Shown here one piece after another: positions 22,501 through 33,300 of a stretch of DNA of 64,000 nt (its first letter is position 1; every line of letters starts with the position of its first letter). Location of the stretch: positions 25,176,738-25,240,737 of the forward strand of contig CM064870.1 in NCBI GenBank assembly GCA_032719365.1, given 5' to 3'. The position numbers and the translations under genes were made by a program. The notes below the pieces were generated by a model. The model saw only the letters and a list, made by a program, of their open reading frames with translations, made no database searches and was not told the DNA's origin. Source of the stretch: Prinsepia uniflora (taxonomy: Eukaryota > Streptophyta > Magnoliopsida > Rosales > Rosaceae).

Positions 22501-24978
22501 GCCCGAGGCTTGAGAAAACGAAAGGATTGTTGGTTTTCATAAACGGTTTTCTTACTTTAGAAATGAACTGGTTTTCGAATGCATGCATTGGTTTTACGTG
22601 GAGGGTATAACTGTCTTTTCTTGTAAATGTTTGCTGAATTTATTATTGATTTTTGGTCTACTCACACTCTTTTATGTTTTCGATACCCTCCAGTTTGTTG
22701 ATGAGGTGCGGACTGTTGTGAGAGAGACGGAGATATCACATACGCGATCCACAGTGATGCTGCGAACTCTGGTTAACTCAAGTTGGTTTTTGGTACGTTG
22801 ACCTGAATATCCCTTGTCTAGCTTACATGTTCCATAGAGATTAGACAAGTGTTTAGTCTTCGTGTCACACGTGGTTCAGAAGGGAGCATGACTTATCCCT
22901 TAATCCTGAGGGATTGGGGGTGAGTCGTGTCACAATGTTCGCAGATCAATGATGCTCCTTGGGGGTTATAATCCATAAATGCCTTCTTGATCAGGAGCCA
23001 CCCCACGGGGGCAGTCCCTCTCAAGTAGTGCACCGCGACTACTCCATGGTCCACCCAGGTCAATATCCGCAGATCAATGACCTTCCCTGGAGGAGACAAT
23101 CCATAAATAAAATGATGGTATATTAGAAAACTTTTCGTAAATCATCAAAAACCATTCAAACCTTTCAAAGGGTCTATGCCCGGTTTCCCATAAACCATCG
23201 TAAACCCAAAAATCCAATTTCTCAAATCCAAATCCATTTATCCAAATTCATTTATGGGTTCCCGACCCGAAATCACATTGATAAAACACAACTAGGCCTC
23301 ATGCCTGATTTCGTAAACTAACTGGGTGCCTAGCCCGATGCCTCATTCAATCAAATGGACTCCAAGTCCGATAGTTCATAAACCAAACGGGTCTCAAGCC
23401 CGATTCCACATTTCCAAATTCAAAATCATACCATTGAACTATTATTAAAACCATAAACTTCGAAATACGTGCAAATACGGAAAATATCTCGAAATACGTG
23501 CAATTATGTAAATCACCAATACCACAATCATCATCATAGAAATCACATATTTAAAATATATAAAACAGTTATGCATGCATCACAGTTTAGAAAACAATGT
23601 CCACTCACAAACCGTCCTACGTTGTCGCCTCGATATACGTGTCATAAGCCTCTGCGGGCTAAATCACCGTCCTCGGAATATCTGAACCTGTCCAAATCAT
23701 ACTAGAGGGTTACTAACCACTTCATTAACCTCTTATTAAAGCCCCATAATTTTCCTGAATTTTTAAACGTATTTAAACTCGATCCTAAACCTTCGGACAT
23801 CCCGAACTATATGGAAACGATGTCCGATCGACTCGAAACCAGTCCCAAAATGTTCGTTACATCGAATACTTAAAAACTCATGTTGACCGTGCTCAAAAAG
23901 AGGGCCCATGCGCCCTCACGCGCCTCCCAAAGGCACTGCGAGTGGAAGCCACGTGCCTGGCACTGTATATCTTCAACCTCAGGTTAAACCGGTCTGAATC
24001 AGTTCTTTGCAATTCCGGTTCAGGCGGACCGACGAGGCCGGTTTTTCCCATTTTCCCACCTTTTTCAGTCCTATTTAATCCCTACAGATTCCTCTCATCC
24101 TTCCCCATCGATCTACGGGCTCAAAAACACGAAACAAGGTTAGGATCATACATGTTCGAAGAGGAACAGTAATCGGCCCCTGCAACTCCGTTCTGCCGTC
24201 GACTCCGACCACCATTCCCTTCAAAATCAAGTCCCCTAGATTCGTCCAAGTCCCTAGATCACAGCCTAGTCCATTAATTCGACTAATAAACCATAAAATC
24301 CCACTTTTTATTTTTGAATCAAAACCATACCTCGATGGGGTTTCCGACCACCCAGCACGACAGCCCGTCCCGCCACCGTCTAGTTCGTCGCAGTCACCTC
24401 TCTCATTTTCGTTCAAGGCCCAACAACAAATGGTACAAATTGAAGGTTGTTCGTGTGATGTGTTATGTGTTTGTTTAGAGAGAAATGAAGATGATGAAGA
24501 TGTCGTGCAGGGGAAAGAAGAGAGAGAGATGAGAGGGAAAACTATAAAACAATAAAGATCCAACCAATAAGAAATGAGATCCACTTTTTAGGGGAGATGG
24601 CCAATGGGATGAGTGACACTTGTCACTCATCCAAGGGCCCCATACTAAAATATCTGCCAACTAGATTTTAAATAATATTTAATTCGAATCCCGAGGCGTA
24701 AGTTTTCGATTTCGATCTCGTGACCATAACTTCTTCGTTCGACGTCCGATTTTGACGTGCCGCTTGTCTACGGACTCATGATGTACCGATCTACATCACG
24801 GTCATTGGACCTCGTACGTTTGACTCACTGAGTCAGAAATCAACATTTTGCCCAAGTCTAGGGGCAAAATGGTCATTTTACACTGTCCGTCCGATTTCTC
24901 TCGATTAATCCCCAATTAATCATACTAAATCCATAATTAATTAATATTTAATCCCGATATTCAAGACGGGTCATTACA
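19546..24978 (-). mobile_element. Long LTR of the TGTAACGACCC family (minus), split by an opposite solo LTR
   Basis: The plus strand reads TGACACGACCCATCCCAATC at the left end and GACGGGTCATTACA at the right, the family's termini in reverse. Subtracting 20176-22932 and its TSD leaves about 2,671 bp, a normal length for the family. No internal region follows, so it is a solo LTR or a remnant. TTGAG precedes it, but the matching TTGAG lies only beyond the adjacent Cassandra LTR (25290-25294). Short open frames such as 24075-24584 have no recognisable domain. Confidence 0.75.
20176..22932 (+). mobile_element. Solo LTR, 2,757 bp, TSD CAATG
   Basis: The copy begins TGTAACTACCCGTCCCAG and ends GGTGAGTCGTGTCA. 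It is flanked by CAATG at 20171-20175 and 22933-22937 and lies inside a minus-strand LTR of the same family. Inside it are a GTGAGTTGAC...TGCATGCA bracket (about 21673-21712), five GAGT-TTAAAG-ACTC-like hairpin units between 22178 and 22344, and the mirrored TGCATGCA...GTCTACTCAC (about 22580-22665). It is non-coding. Confidence 0.88.
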
Positions 24979-24979
24979 A

Positions 24980-25289
24980 CGTAAGACCCGTGTCCTAGGG
25001 GGAACGGTGAACGATCTCACATTCTTGCGAAGGGGGAATGGTCTAGGAGGGGAATGGTAGTGTTTCTTAAAGGTGTAGGCATTTTGGGAGCTCAATTTCT
25101 TTGGGTTCGGTTGGAACTCCAATGTTAAGCGAGTTGAGGCTGGTGCAATTCCATGATGAGTGACCTCTTGGGAAGTTGCACCGTTAGCTCCCGCTAACAA
25201 AACCGTGAGGGCAAGGGCAAGGAGGCCCAAAGCGGACAATATCGTGCTAGATGATTCGGGTTCTGACCGAGGAGGGTCGGGTCCTGATA
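24980..25289 (+). mobile_element. Cassandra (TRIM) solo LTR with 5S rRNA-like segment
   Basis: It is about 310 bp and aligns throughout with the 331-bp LTRs at 32127-32457 and 32528-32858: GTAAGACCCGTGTCCTAGGG at the start, GTTAAGCGAGTTGAGGC and GGGAAGTTGCACCGTTAGC in the 5S-like part, CCTGATA at the end. It is more diverged and slightly shorter than the complete element. TTGAG follows it (25290-25294), matching TTGAG at 19541-19545 on the far side of the neighbouring LTR. Confidence 0.85.
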
Positions 25290-25342
25290 TTGAGTGTGAC
25301 TTTGTATTTACTTTAATACTTAGTTTTTTCGTATCATCTAGT

Positions 25343-25885
25343 ATAAAGCCAGAATATGTAACATGCAAATTCCTCGTAAAACGTGCACTAAAAAATCTTT
25401 TCTTAATTCACCAAAATCATATAAATCACGAATATTCAAATTACATTAAAAAAAGCATTTAAAACATGTAGATATGCATTTATAGGAGTTTAGGGAAAAG
25501 AAAGTCCACCCACACCCAGCCCAGGCAGTCCAATACCAATTTGCACGCATTTTTCGTAATTTTTGAAACCTTTCCCACATGTCATAGTTTACTTTTAGGG
25601 TCACTACTCATCCCAAATAACTCATAATTTGATCCCTTAATTTTTGGGGATTTTTAAATGAACTAAAATAATACCTAAACCCTCGAATAGTCACAATTGC
25701 CCAAAGAAAATATCCCATCGTCTAGAAAATTATACAGTTGAACTCATATCGTCTAGAACATGAACTTTCATGTTCATCGATTTTCCAAACGGTGGCCTAT
25801 GCGCCCCTACGCGTCTAGAACCCTCACTACGCCAGGATCCACACGCATTGCAATTCATCATCGTCAACCTTGCGACATACCCGGT
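25343..25885 (-). mobile_element. Degenerate fragment of the TGTAACGACCC-family LTR
   Basis: The order of landmarks is that of the minus-strand family LTRs: ACGTGCA repeats, TATGCATTTAT where the RY motif would be, GTCCACCCAC, then a GTGGCCTATGCGCCCCTACG block and TTCATCATCGTCAACCTTGC. It is heavily diverged and truncated at both ends. It is the DNA into which element H inserted. Confidence 0.6.
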
Positions 25886-25888
25886 TGA

Positions 25889-27591
25889 TTAAATCAAGAA
25901 CTTGTCATAGACTGGAACATCATCAATTAAATCAAGCAAAGGCAGATTAATATTAACTGTACTAAGAATTTCATAGAGTTCTTTGAATGCCTTATCCTTG
26001 TTGATTTGAGCACGCCTTCTTGGAAAAGGAATTAGTGGCACATTGGGCTTGGGAGCCTTGTAAAAAAGAGGCTCATCTTCCTTTTTCCTAAGTGGTACAT
26101 CAGTAGCTTCCTTGGGTGTTTGTTCTGCTTTTCTTTCTTCCTTATCTGCATTCACAATTTTAGTAGTGTTAGGAAGATCATAGTTAACACCATTGACAAT
26201 AACCTTACGACTTCTAAGTGTTGTGATGGCTTTTGCTTGCTTTTGATTCATTTGAACCAACTGAGTTTGACTTCGAAGCTTCCCAAGTTCTCTTTGGTTA
26301 AGAGCAATATCAAGGTGTCCAACTTGGGTCTCAAGCTTTTGAATGGTGGCAACTTGGTTTTGGAACAAAGTGGAAGTGTTTTGCATGAATTTCTGTAATG
26401 TCTCCTCCACAAGATTTCTTGGGCAAACTTAGTAGTTTTTAAGTTGCTGCTGAGCTTGGCTTTGGTTCTAATTTACACCCCAAGAAAATTTCGGATGATT
26501 CCTCCATCCTGGGTTGTAAGTGTTTGAGTATGGATCATTCCTTGGCCTTGAATTATAACAATTCATCATATTAACCAACCTTTGATAGTAATTAGCATAT
26601 GTACCACCTTGAGAGGCATGAGATGAGCCTATTTTGGAAAACACAGCATCAAAATCCCTTTCCAAGTTGTCAACCTTAAAAGAAAATTCATTAGTTGAAT
26701 GAATTTCATATGCACTACTCCTCTTCTCTCTTGATTGATGCATATTAGAACCAAGCATCTCAAATAGTTCTTAAGACTCCTCTAGATTATTTTTCTTTAG
26801 AGCACGCCCAACTACAAGATCACACATGGATAAACATGTAGCGGTTAAACCATCAAAGAAAATTTGCATTCGAAGGAAAAGAGGTAACCCATGGTGTGGA
26901 CATTTTAGTAATAGTCCTTTATATCTTTCCCAACCATTCACTAAAAGTTTCAGTATCATCTTGTTTGAAATTGAAAATTTGATCTCTTAGGGTTGCTATC
27001 TTTTGTGTGTGTGTGTGTGTGTGTGTGTGGTGGTGGGGGGGGTGGGGGGGGGGGGGGGGGGAGAGAAGAACTTGTCCACAAATTTCTTTACGACATCATC
27101 TCACGTCTCTAAAGATATAGGCTTCAAAGTCAGTGGCTCGTTCCTTCAATGTGTATGGAAAGATTCTAGACCTCTGATCATTCTTAGAAAGTCTTTGCAA
27201 TGGAAATGAATTAACGACTATATAAAACTCCTCAATATGAGCCAATGATCCTCATTAGGAAAACCAAGGAATAAGGAAACATGGTCAAATATTAAGATTT
27301 AATTACATATTTCCTTGCTACCTGTGACAACACTATGCATGAAGGTGAATCGGGGATTATAGGTTAAGCTTAGAACTCCAAAGCATGGGTTGTTGCCACA
27401 ACCATCTCTTCTTCTTCTTTTACTTCGATTTCTTCTTCTAAATCTTCTGAATGAATTGAGACGGAAGTTTCATCTTGAATGATTTCTTGAAATGCCCTTT
27501 TAGCTATAATCTTTTTAGTAAGATATCCTCTTGTTGCTCTAGAATTTCTTATCGCTACTGCAACGAAGTTTAGTAGAGGCGTGCTAGACAT
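25889..27591 (-). pseudogene. Decayed Athila-like Ty3/gypsy gag
   Basis: Read from 27591 downward, separate frames carry successive parts of an Athila-type gag: an N-terminal piece (27591-27370), WERYKGLLLKCPHHGLP (26959-26771, the gag core), a linker ending in DPYSNTYNPGWRNHPKFSWG (26758-26468) and a C-terminal piece with QNQVATIQKLETQVG and TTLRSRKVIVNG (26410-25889). Frameshifts and stops separate them, and a GT/poly-G tract (27004-27061) sits inside. No protease or pol follows, because the element is cut by the LTR fragment at 25885. A decayed tRNA-Asp site and an LTR lie upstream at 27703 and 27725. Confidence 0.75.
27004..27061 (+). repeat. (GT)n microsatellite running into a G tract
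   Basis: About 12 GT units are followed by interrupted G runs ending in an 18-G stretch. The tract interrupts the Athila-like gag frame. Its length is likely unstable and may be imperfectly sequenced. Confidence 0.9.
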
Positions 27592-27702
27592 TCACTACCT
27601 AACATACCAAGATAAGAATAAATCAAGAATAAGTAAACAAACTAAAACAGAAAACAAGTTATAGGGCTAAGTTGGTTACCAATTGCACATGACTGAAATT
27701 AG

Positions 27703-27720
27703 TTCCCGACAACAGTGTCA
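27703..27720 (-). other. Decayed tRNA-Asp primer-binding site of the Athila-like element
   Basis: The minus strand reads TGACACTGTTGTCGGGAA, against an intact TGGCGCCGTTGCCGGGGA. Again five changes, all C-to-T or G-to-A. It separates the gag (from 27591 down) from the LTR that starts at 27725. Confidence 0.65.
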
Positions 27721-27724
27721 AAAT

Positions 27725-29162
27725 TGTTGATGTTTCCTAGCCTATGTACTACTATTACAGTAATAGTATTGCACAAGTAAGGGAGTCGAACCATATAGAC
27801 TGATTAGGCTTCACAGTTACCTCAAACTAACCCTATAATGACTCAATTAACTAGTGAACTAAAAAAACTGAAAGAAAACATATTTGAGTTTTGATTTGTG
27901 ATATGTAAGAACTTAAAACTGAAATTGAAGTATAGATTAAGACTAAGATTAAGGAAAGTATGGAGATGGAACCTGGGATCTTGACTTCACCTATGTAACC
28001 TTAATTTTATGAATATAGTGACTAAAGTACTATGACCTTCCAAACTTTCTCTGAGGATCATTCACTTAAGTAAGATATTCCATGGCATGTGGAACACTAT
28101 CTAGTCCTTCTAATTGTAATCTAAGTATGACATGTACTTTAGATTACTCCTATAAAGCCTTTAAGTATGAGAAAACAAATAAAATTGACCAATCAAATTC
28201 AAATTCTGTCGCATGGCATGTACTCACTAACCATATTCTTTCATTAATAGATCAATTAAACTTAGGCATGACATGTGCTTTAAGTTTAACCACGAGTATG
28301 GAATCCTAATGGTGATCAAGCACTAGAACTATATATGAATCAATAATTATAATGAGTCAAACAAAGATGTGTTTTAAAGAGACTGAATACTTTAGTCATC
28401 GCATCGAATTGAGTTTACATGGCTACATCATAACTCTTGATGAGAAATTAGCTACACATGTATCTAATCAACACAAAAACATTAATTAGAGACACATATA
28501 CAACCAACTCTAAATAGAACGTAGCCTTATTCTCCAAATCTTAAAAGAGCTACTTCTTCACACAACAAAAATGATGGATGATGAATTTGATGAAGGAATT
28601 AGGGGTTTTCGTGATGATAGATTAAGGTAGATGGGAAAGTGATGAAAACAAATGGAATAGAAGAGATGATTATAGAAGGGAAATAAAAAGATGAGTTTTA
28701 TTTTTTAGATTTTCTAAATGGAAGAGAAAGAGAATGAAAAATAAGAGTAGATCTGATTTCTTTGTTATGTGGAGGCTAGGGTTGATTTTGAGAGTTAAGA
28801 GAGCTTATTAGGTAGAAAACATGAGGGAAAATATGGAATGAGAAGAAAATTTGATACTATTCACATGAATAGTGTCAATGTGAATAGTGACAACTTCTTG
28901 CTGTCCAAATTATTTTTCCTTGCTCCCCAAGTAAGCTCAACCAACTCCATGTTTCTTTCTTTTTACGCCAAAATCTTTGTAATTCAATGTGCTATCCAAT
29001 CCTACACCACTCTCACAAAATTATTATTTTCTCCTATGTCATGAAAGATACTAGTGCTAAATTATATATAAAAACGTATGGCAAAATGCATAAAATATGA
29101 CTTAACATTTCTATATGTATGAATCAAGAAGGATTTTATGACTTTGGACAATTTTTGCATCA
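27725..29162 (-). mobile_element. 5' LTR of the Athila-like element (probable extent)
   Basis: The left end TGTTGATGTTTCC lies four bases beyond the primer-binding site. The right end is placed at TTTTGCATCA (29162), by analogy with U3 starts of the TGATGCAAAA type. That gives about 1.44 kb, a plausible Athila LTR size. The right boundary is a guess and I found no duplication to confirm it. The interior is AT-rich and non-coding. Confidence 0.45.
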
Positions 29163-29206
29163 CTAGCAAACTTCTCTTATTCACAACTTTCTATTTCTAG
29201 ATAAAC

Positions 29207-29405
29207 ATGTCATCTTGTGGTCTAGTGGTGATGTACTAATTTGGTTTGCTCTCATATTAAGTTTTTGAATCCTAATAGCTCTCTTTCCGGGTGAAATGAT
29301 AGTCGAGCCCCATGGGTGGGCATCATGGCTACATGATGGCATGACAGGTGTCCGTGACTCTATCAACTTCAGGTGGACGATGATTTAATCTTGTATCAAT
29401 ATGTG
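29207..29405 (+). mobile_element. Possible tRNA-derived SINE
   Basis: TGTGGTCTAGTGGTGATGTA resembles a pol III A box (TGGYNNAGTGG). TTTTTGAATCCTAAT, about 45 bases on, resembles a degenerate B box (GGTTCGAATCC). A tRNA-unrelated body follows and the copy ends in a short T/A-rich tail. No clear target-site duplication was found. It could also be a chance match. Confidence 0.4.
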
Positions 29406-29602
29406 TGAGCTTTTTAAATGGAAAAAAACTTAATATGCCCCCTTCAGATAATTGCAATGAATAACTTTTTTTTTTTTGTCAAAGGCAATGAATAACATTA
29501 GACTCTACACAAATGATTTATAAACCATTTTGTATGATACTACACATTATTACAAAAACCTTGTCCATAAGACAAATAAGTAGAATAGTAACAACTTACA
29601 AG

Positions 29603-29633
<31 letters not shown>

Positions 29634-29695
29634 TTTCTTTTTTTAATAAAAAAATCCAGCCATGAACATTTATATCGCGCATAATTAAAGCCTGC
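29406..29695 (-). other. 3' flank of the IQD gene with T-rich simple repeats
   Basis: This stretch lies downstream of the IQD stop codon and should include its 3' UTR. It contains a T run (29466-29478) and a (TTTTTC)n microsatellite (about 29607-29642). A specific polyadenylation site cannot be picked with confidence. Confidence 0.45.
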
Positions 29696-30331
29696 TTAAC
29701 CTAAATCATGTCTCCAACCATGAACGGCAGGAGGTAGGCCCGAGTCTTCACCCAGGGGAGAATCGGGGCCGAAGCCCAGAGGCCCCCTAGCTTGCCCACG
29801 TGGACCATTATATTTTGGGCTTGGGCTTCTCGGGATCCAGTACGTAGCGGTTCCTCCACCCGAGCTTGAAGAATCACAGCGCCACCCGATAACCGACCCT
29901 TTCTTTGTTGACGGGTTCCATTGAGGGGTGGGTGGGCTACGTTGCTTGCCTAATCCTTGGCCTCGAACCTTTGCCTTGGCAGATTGGGTTGGGGCCATGT
30001 AGCTGGGGAAGTTCTGTTGTCGCAGCTGCCGGTTCGAGTATGGGTCGGGGTCGATCATGTCCTGATTGAGTAGGCCCATATTGATGCGGGGCGAGTCCGA
30101 AAGTGCAACGGCGTCCATTTCTACCGTCTTTTCGGACACGTTATCACTAGCAATTGTAGCGGTCACGTTCGTCCCGTAAGAGGTCTCTCGTGGACTCGAG
30201 TGATGGGCCTGGTGGGATTGGGTTGACATCCAACGCTCGAGCCAATTCCATCCCCATTGGGTCTTGTCATTCTGATTGGATAGAGGCCCGAAATCGACAC
30301 CATCAGGATCGGATTGCAGAAGTTGTTGTTT
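29696..30331 (-). CDS. IQD exon 4 (C-terminal half)
   Basis: 211 codons plus TAA. The acceptor is TTTAACAG|AAACAACAAC at 30332/30331. It encodes QWGWNWLERWM, then a Ser/Thr-rich region, PSYMAPTQSAKAKVRGQG (a conserved block of the family) and a Gly/Ser/Pro-rich tail ending HGWRHDLG. It is separated from exon 3 by 5,974 bp, nearly all of it the copia insertion. Confidence 0.87.
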   Translation of the reverse strand, partial: KQQLLQSDPDGVDFGPLSNQNDKTQWGWNWLERWMSTQSHQAHHSSPRETSYGTNVTATIASDNVSEKTVEMDAVALSDSPRINMGLLNQDMIDPDPYSNRQLRQQNFPSYMAPTQSAKAKVRGQGLGKQRSPPTPQWNPSTKKGSVIGWRCDSSSSGGGTATYWIPRSPSPKYNGPRGQARGPLGFGPDSPLGEDSGLPPAVHGWRHDLG

Positions 30332-33300
30332 CTGTTAAACCAAATCAATTTACTATATTAGAGCAGAACATCATTCTTTACTAAATCAACACGCTACTAT
30401 TAACAATTTATGTCACAGAAAATAGAGTAAATGAGGTGACTTTAAAAAGGGATTATTAAATAGTATCATTATTGGAACTCTTAATTCAAGGAGTATTGGA
30501 ACCCCTAATTCAAGGAGTTGTTGTCACCTCCCTTAATTCAAGGAGTTGTTGTCAACTTCCTTAATTCAAGGAGTTGTTGTCATCTCCCTTAATTCAAGTG
30601 AGTTGTTCCTTAATTCAAGGAATTGTTGTCAATTCCCTTAATTCAAGGATCTTCCTTAATTCAAAGGAGTTGTTCCTTAATTCAAAGAATTGTTGTCAAT
30701 TCTCTTAATTCAATGAGTTGTTAATTAGCTTCCCTAAGCCTATATATAGTTGTACAAATTGTAAGGATCATATGAGAGAAATACAATTCAACCTTTGAAA
30801 TTCAATATGGTATCAGAGCAGGGAAATTAACCTGCTTCTGTTATACTGTTATCCGAGAGTATTTACTCTCCAAAATGTCTGAAGACAATCCTTTATCATT
30901 AGAAGCTGAAAGTTCCCGGGAGATCCAAGTTAGGGGTCATAAATGGAAGCATCAAAGTACCTGATGCTTCCTCACCAAACTATGAATCTTGGCTTAGCAA
31001 GGATCAGCTAGTTATGTCATGGCTTTTGAATTCCATGGAACGAAAGTTAGCTGAAATATTCAGCTATTCAGAATCCTCGTACCAGCTATGGGAAGCGGTC
31101 AAGGAAATGTATGGCAACAAGAATCATGCTGCCCGTGTTTTCCAATTAAAGAAGGACATCTCTGATCTGCAACAAGATGGTAAGCCGTTTGTGCAACTCC
31201 TAGGAAGCATGAAAAACATGTGGAATGAGTTGGAAATTTATCGTCCTCATACAACTGATGCAGCACTGCTACGAAAGAGAGCAGAAGAAGACAAGATATT
31301 TCAACTCTTGTCCAGTCTTGACTCAACATATGAAGATCTACGATGTCACATACTCATGAACACTGAACTTCCTTCCTTCACCAGTGTGTGTGCAACGATT
31401 CAACGTGAAGAAGTAAGGAGGAAAGTCATGAACCTGAGTACAATGACTAACATACCTGAGGCTAGGGCATACATGACCAACGAGAGAAAGTACAAAGGAA
31501 AGCATCCGCACTTGAAGTGTCAACACTGCAACAATATAGGTCATATTAAAGACACATGCTGGATTTTACATCCAGAGTTAAACCCTAACTTCATGAAGGA
31601 CAACAAGGGCGTACAAAAGGTGAACCATACTTCACATCGAGCAAGTCATGCATCTACCTCCATCTCCAATAGGTCAGATCCATTCAAGAACTTCACAGCA
31701 AACCCAACAGAACTCATGACTGAGTTTATGTCGTACCTGCAAGGCAAGAAAGGAGGGGCTAGAATTGACCGTGCAGATAGCATGGAAGAAGGGACCTCGA
31801 CAGCATTGCTCTACAAGTTTGCAGGTTTCTTGGCAGACATGAAACCTGTACCCCAAGAGGATATGCAAGGTATCATGAAAGCCTTTAAAACTGCTCTTAA
31901 ATTAAATATGTTGCATGATTTTTGGGTTGTAGATTCAGGTGCCACAGATCATATGACCAACCATGTGTCTAAATCTCAAAATTTTGAAAAATTGGCAAAA
32001 CCTTCTAAAGTTTCAATTGCAAATGGAGAGCATGTAAAGGTTTTAGGAAAAGAAAAGATAAAGTTGATGTCTAATGAAATTGAATCAATAGTTTTGTATG
32101 TTCCTTCCTTTCCATTTCAACTTCTATGTAAGACCCGTGTCCTGGAGGGAACGGTGAACAATCCCACATTCCTACGAGGGGAAATGGTCTGGGAGAGGAT
32201 GGTGGTGTGCCTTAAAGGTGTAGGCACACACCTATCTAGCACGAGGCCTTTTGGGAGCTCAAGTGGCTTTGGGGGGGATTGGAACCTCAAAGTTAAGCGA
32301 GTTGAGGTTAGTGCAATTCCATGATGGGTGACCCCCTGGGAAGTTGCACCGTGAGCTCCCGAAAACAAAACCGTGATGGTAAGGGCAAGGAGGCCCAAAG
32401 CGGACAATATCGTGCTAGATGAATCGGGACCTGACAGAAGAGGGTCGTGTCCTGACAATTTGGTATCAGAGCCAGACCCCGACCGGGAAGTGTGCCAGCG
32501 AGGACGCTGGGCCCTAAGGGGGTGGATTGTAAGACCCGTGTCCTGGAGGGAACGGTGAACAATCCCACATTCCTGCGAGGGGAAATGGTCTGGGAGAGGA
32601 TGGTGGTGTGCCTTAAAGGTGTAGGCACACACCTATCTAGCACGAGGCCTTTTGGGAGCTCAAGTGGCTTTGGGGAGGATTGGAACCTCAAAGTTAAGCG
32701 AGTTGAGGCTGGTGCAATTCCATGATGGGTGACCCCCTGGGAAGTTGCACCGTGAGCTCCCGAAAACAAAACCGTGAGGGCAAGGGCAAGGAGGCCCAAA
32801 GCGGACAATATCGTGCTAGATGAATCGGGACCTGACAGAAGAGGGTCAGGTCCTGACATTTTATCTGTGGGAAGGATCACAAATACCTTGAATTGCATAG
32901 CCATTTTTTCTCCTCACAAAGTGATCTTTCAGGATTGTGTCACCAAGAAGACGATTGGTGAAGGGTTTTATTTAGATGGTCTTTATTACATGTCAAAGGG
33001 CAATCCCAGAGGGTTTCAAGCTAAGTTCAACCCCATTCAAGATAATCAATTGTGGCATCAACGTTTAGCTCACCCTTCCTCACCCATTTTGTCATCTTTA
33101 TTTCAAAGGATGCTATTTTTTTGTGAAACATGCCACTTGTCTAAAGCCACTAGATTACCTTTTAACTCTTCTTTGTCTAGGACTAGTAAGTGTTTTGAAC
33201 TAGTTCATTCAGATGTATGGGCACCAATTAGGGAATCTTTTGATGGCTACAAGTTTTTTGTGATTTTTGTGGATGATTTCTCTCGAGTCACATGGTTGTA

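Larger units (their letters stand above)
1365..25336 (+). mobile_element. Element H: non-autonomous tRNA-Asp-primed LTR retrotransposon, host of the nest
   Basis: Bases 1365-1462 are the end of its 5' LTR (ending GTATCA). They match the end of a second LTR copy that is split into about 19489-19545 and 25290-25336 and also ends in GTATCA. The two copies differ at roughly one base in ten by eye. Between them lie a decayed tRNA-Asp primer-binding site (1468-1485), a coding-free internal region, a purine tract at 3051-3070 and a long 3' LTR carrying several tandem repeats. The 3' LTR is broken by 4889-18010 and by 19546-25289. Its exact start (about 3071) lacks a clear TG, so that boundary is inferred. 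No gag or pol is present, so the element must have been mobilised in trans. The non-coding part resembles the 3' region of the nested element at 8121-13579. Confidence 0.65.

Noticed and set aside
24075..24584. 169-codon frame on the minus strand, and similar frames at 45365-45808 and 61534-62131
   Set aside because: All lie in solo LTRs at GC-richer zones, overlap other frames, show no known domain, and are not preserved in other LTR copies.
32281..32360. 5S rRNA gene
   Set aside because: Only part of 5S is present, diverged and within a Cassandra LTR. It is element sequence and not an rRNA gene.
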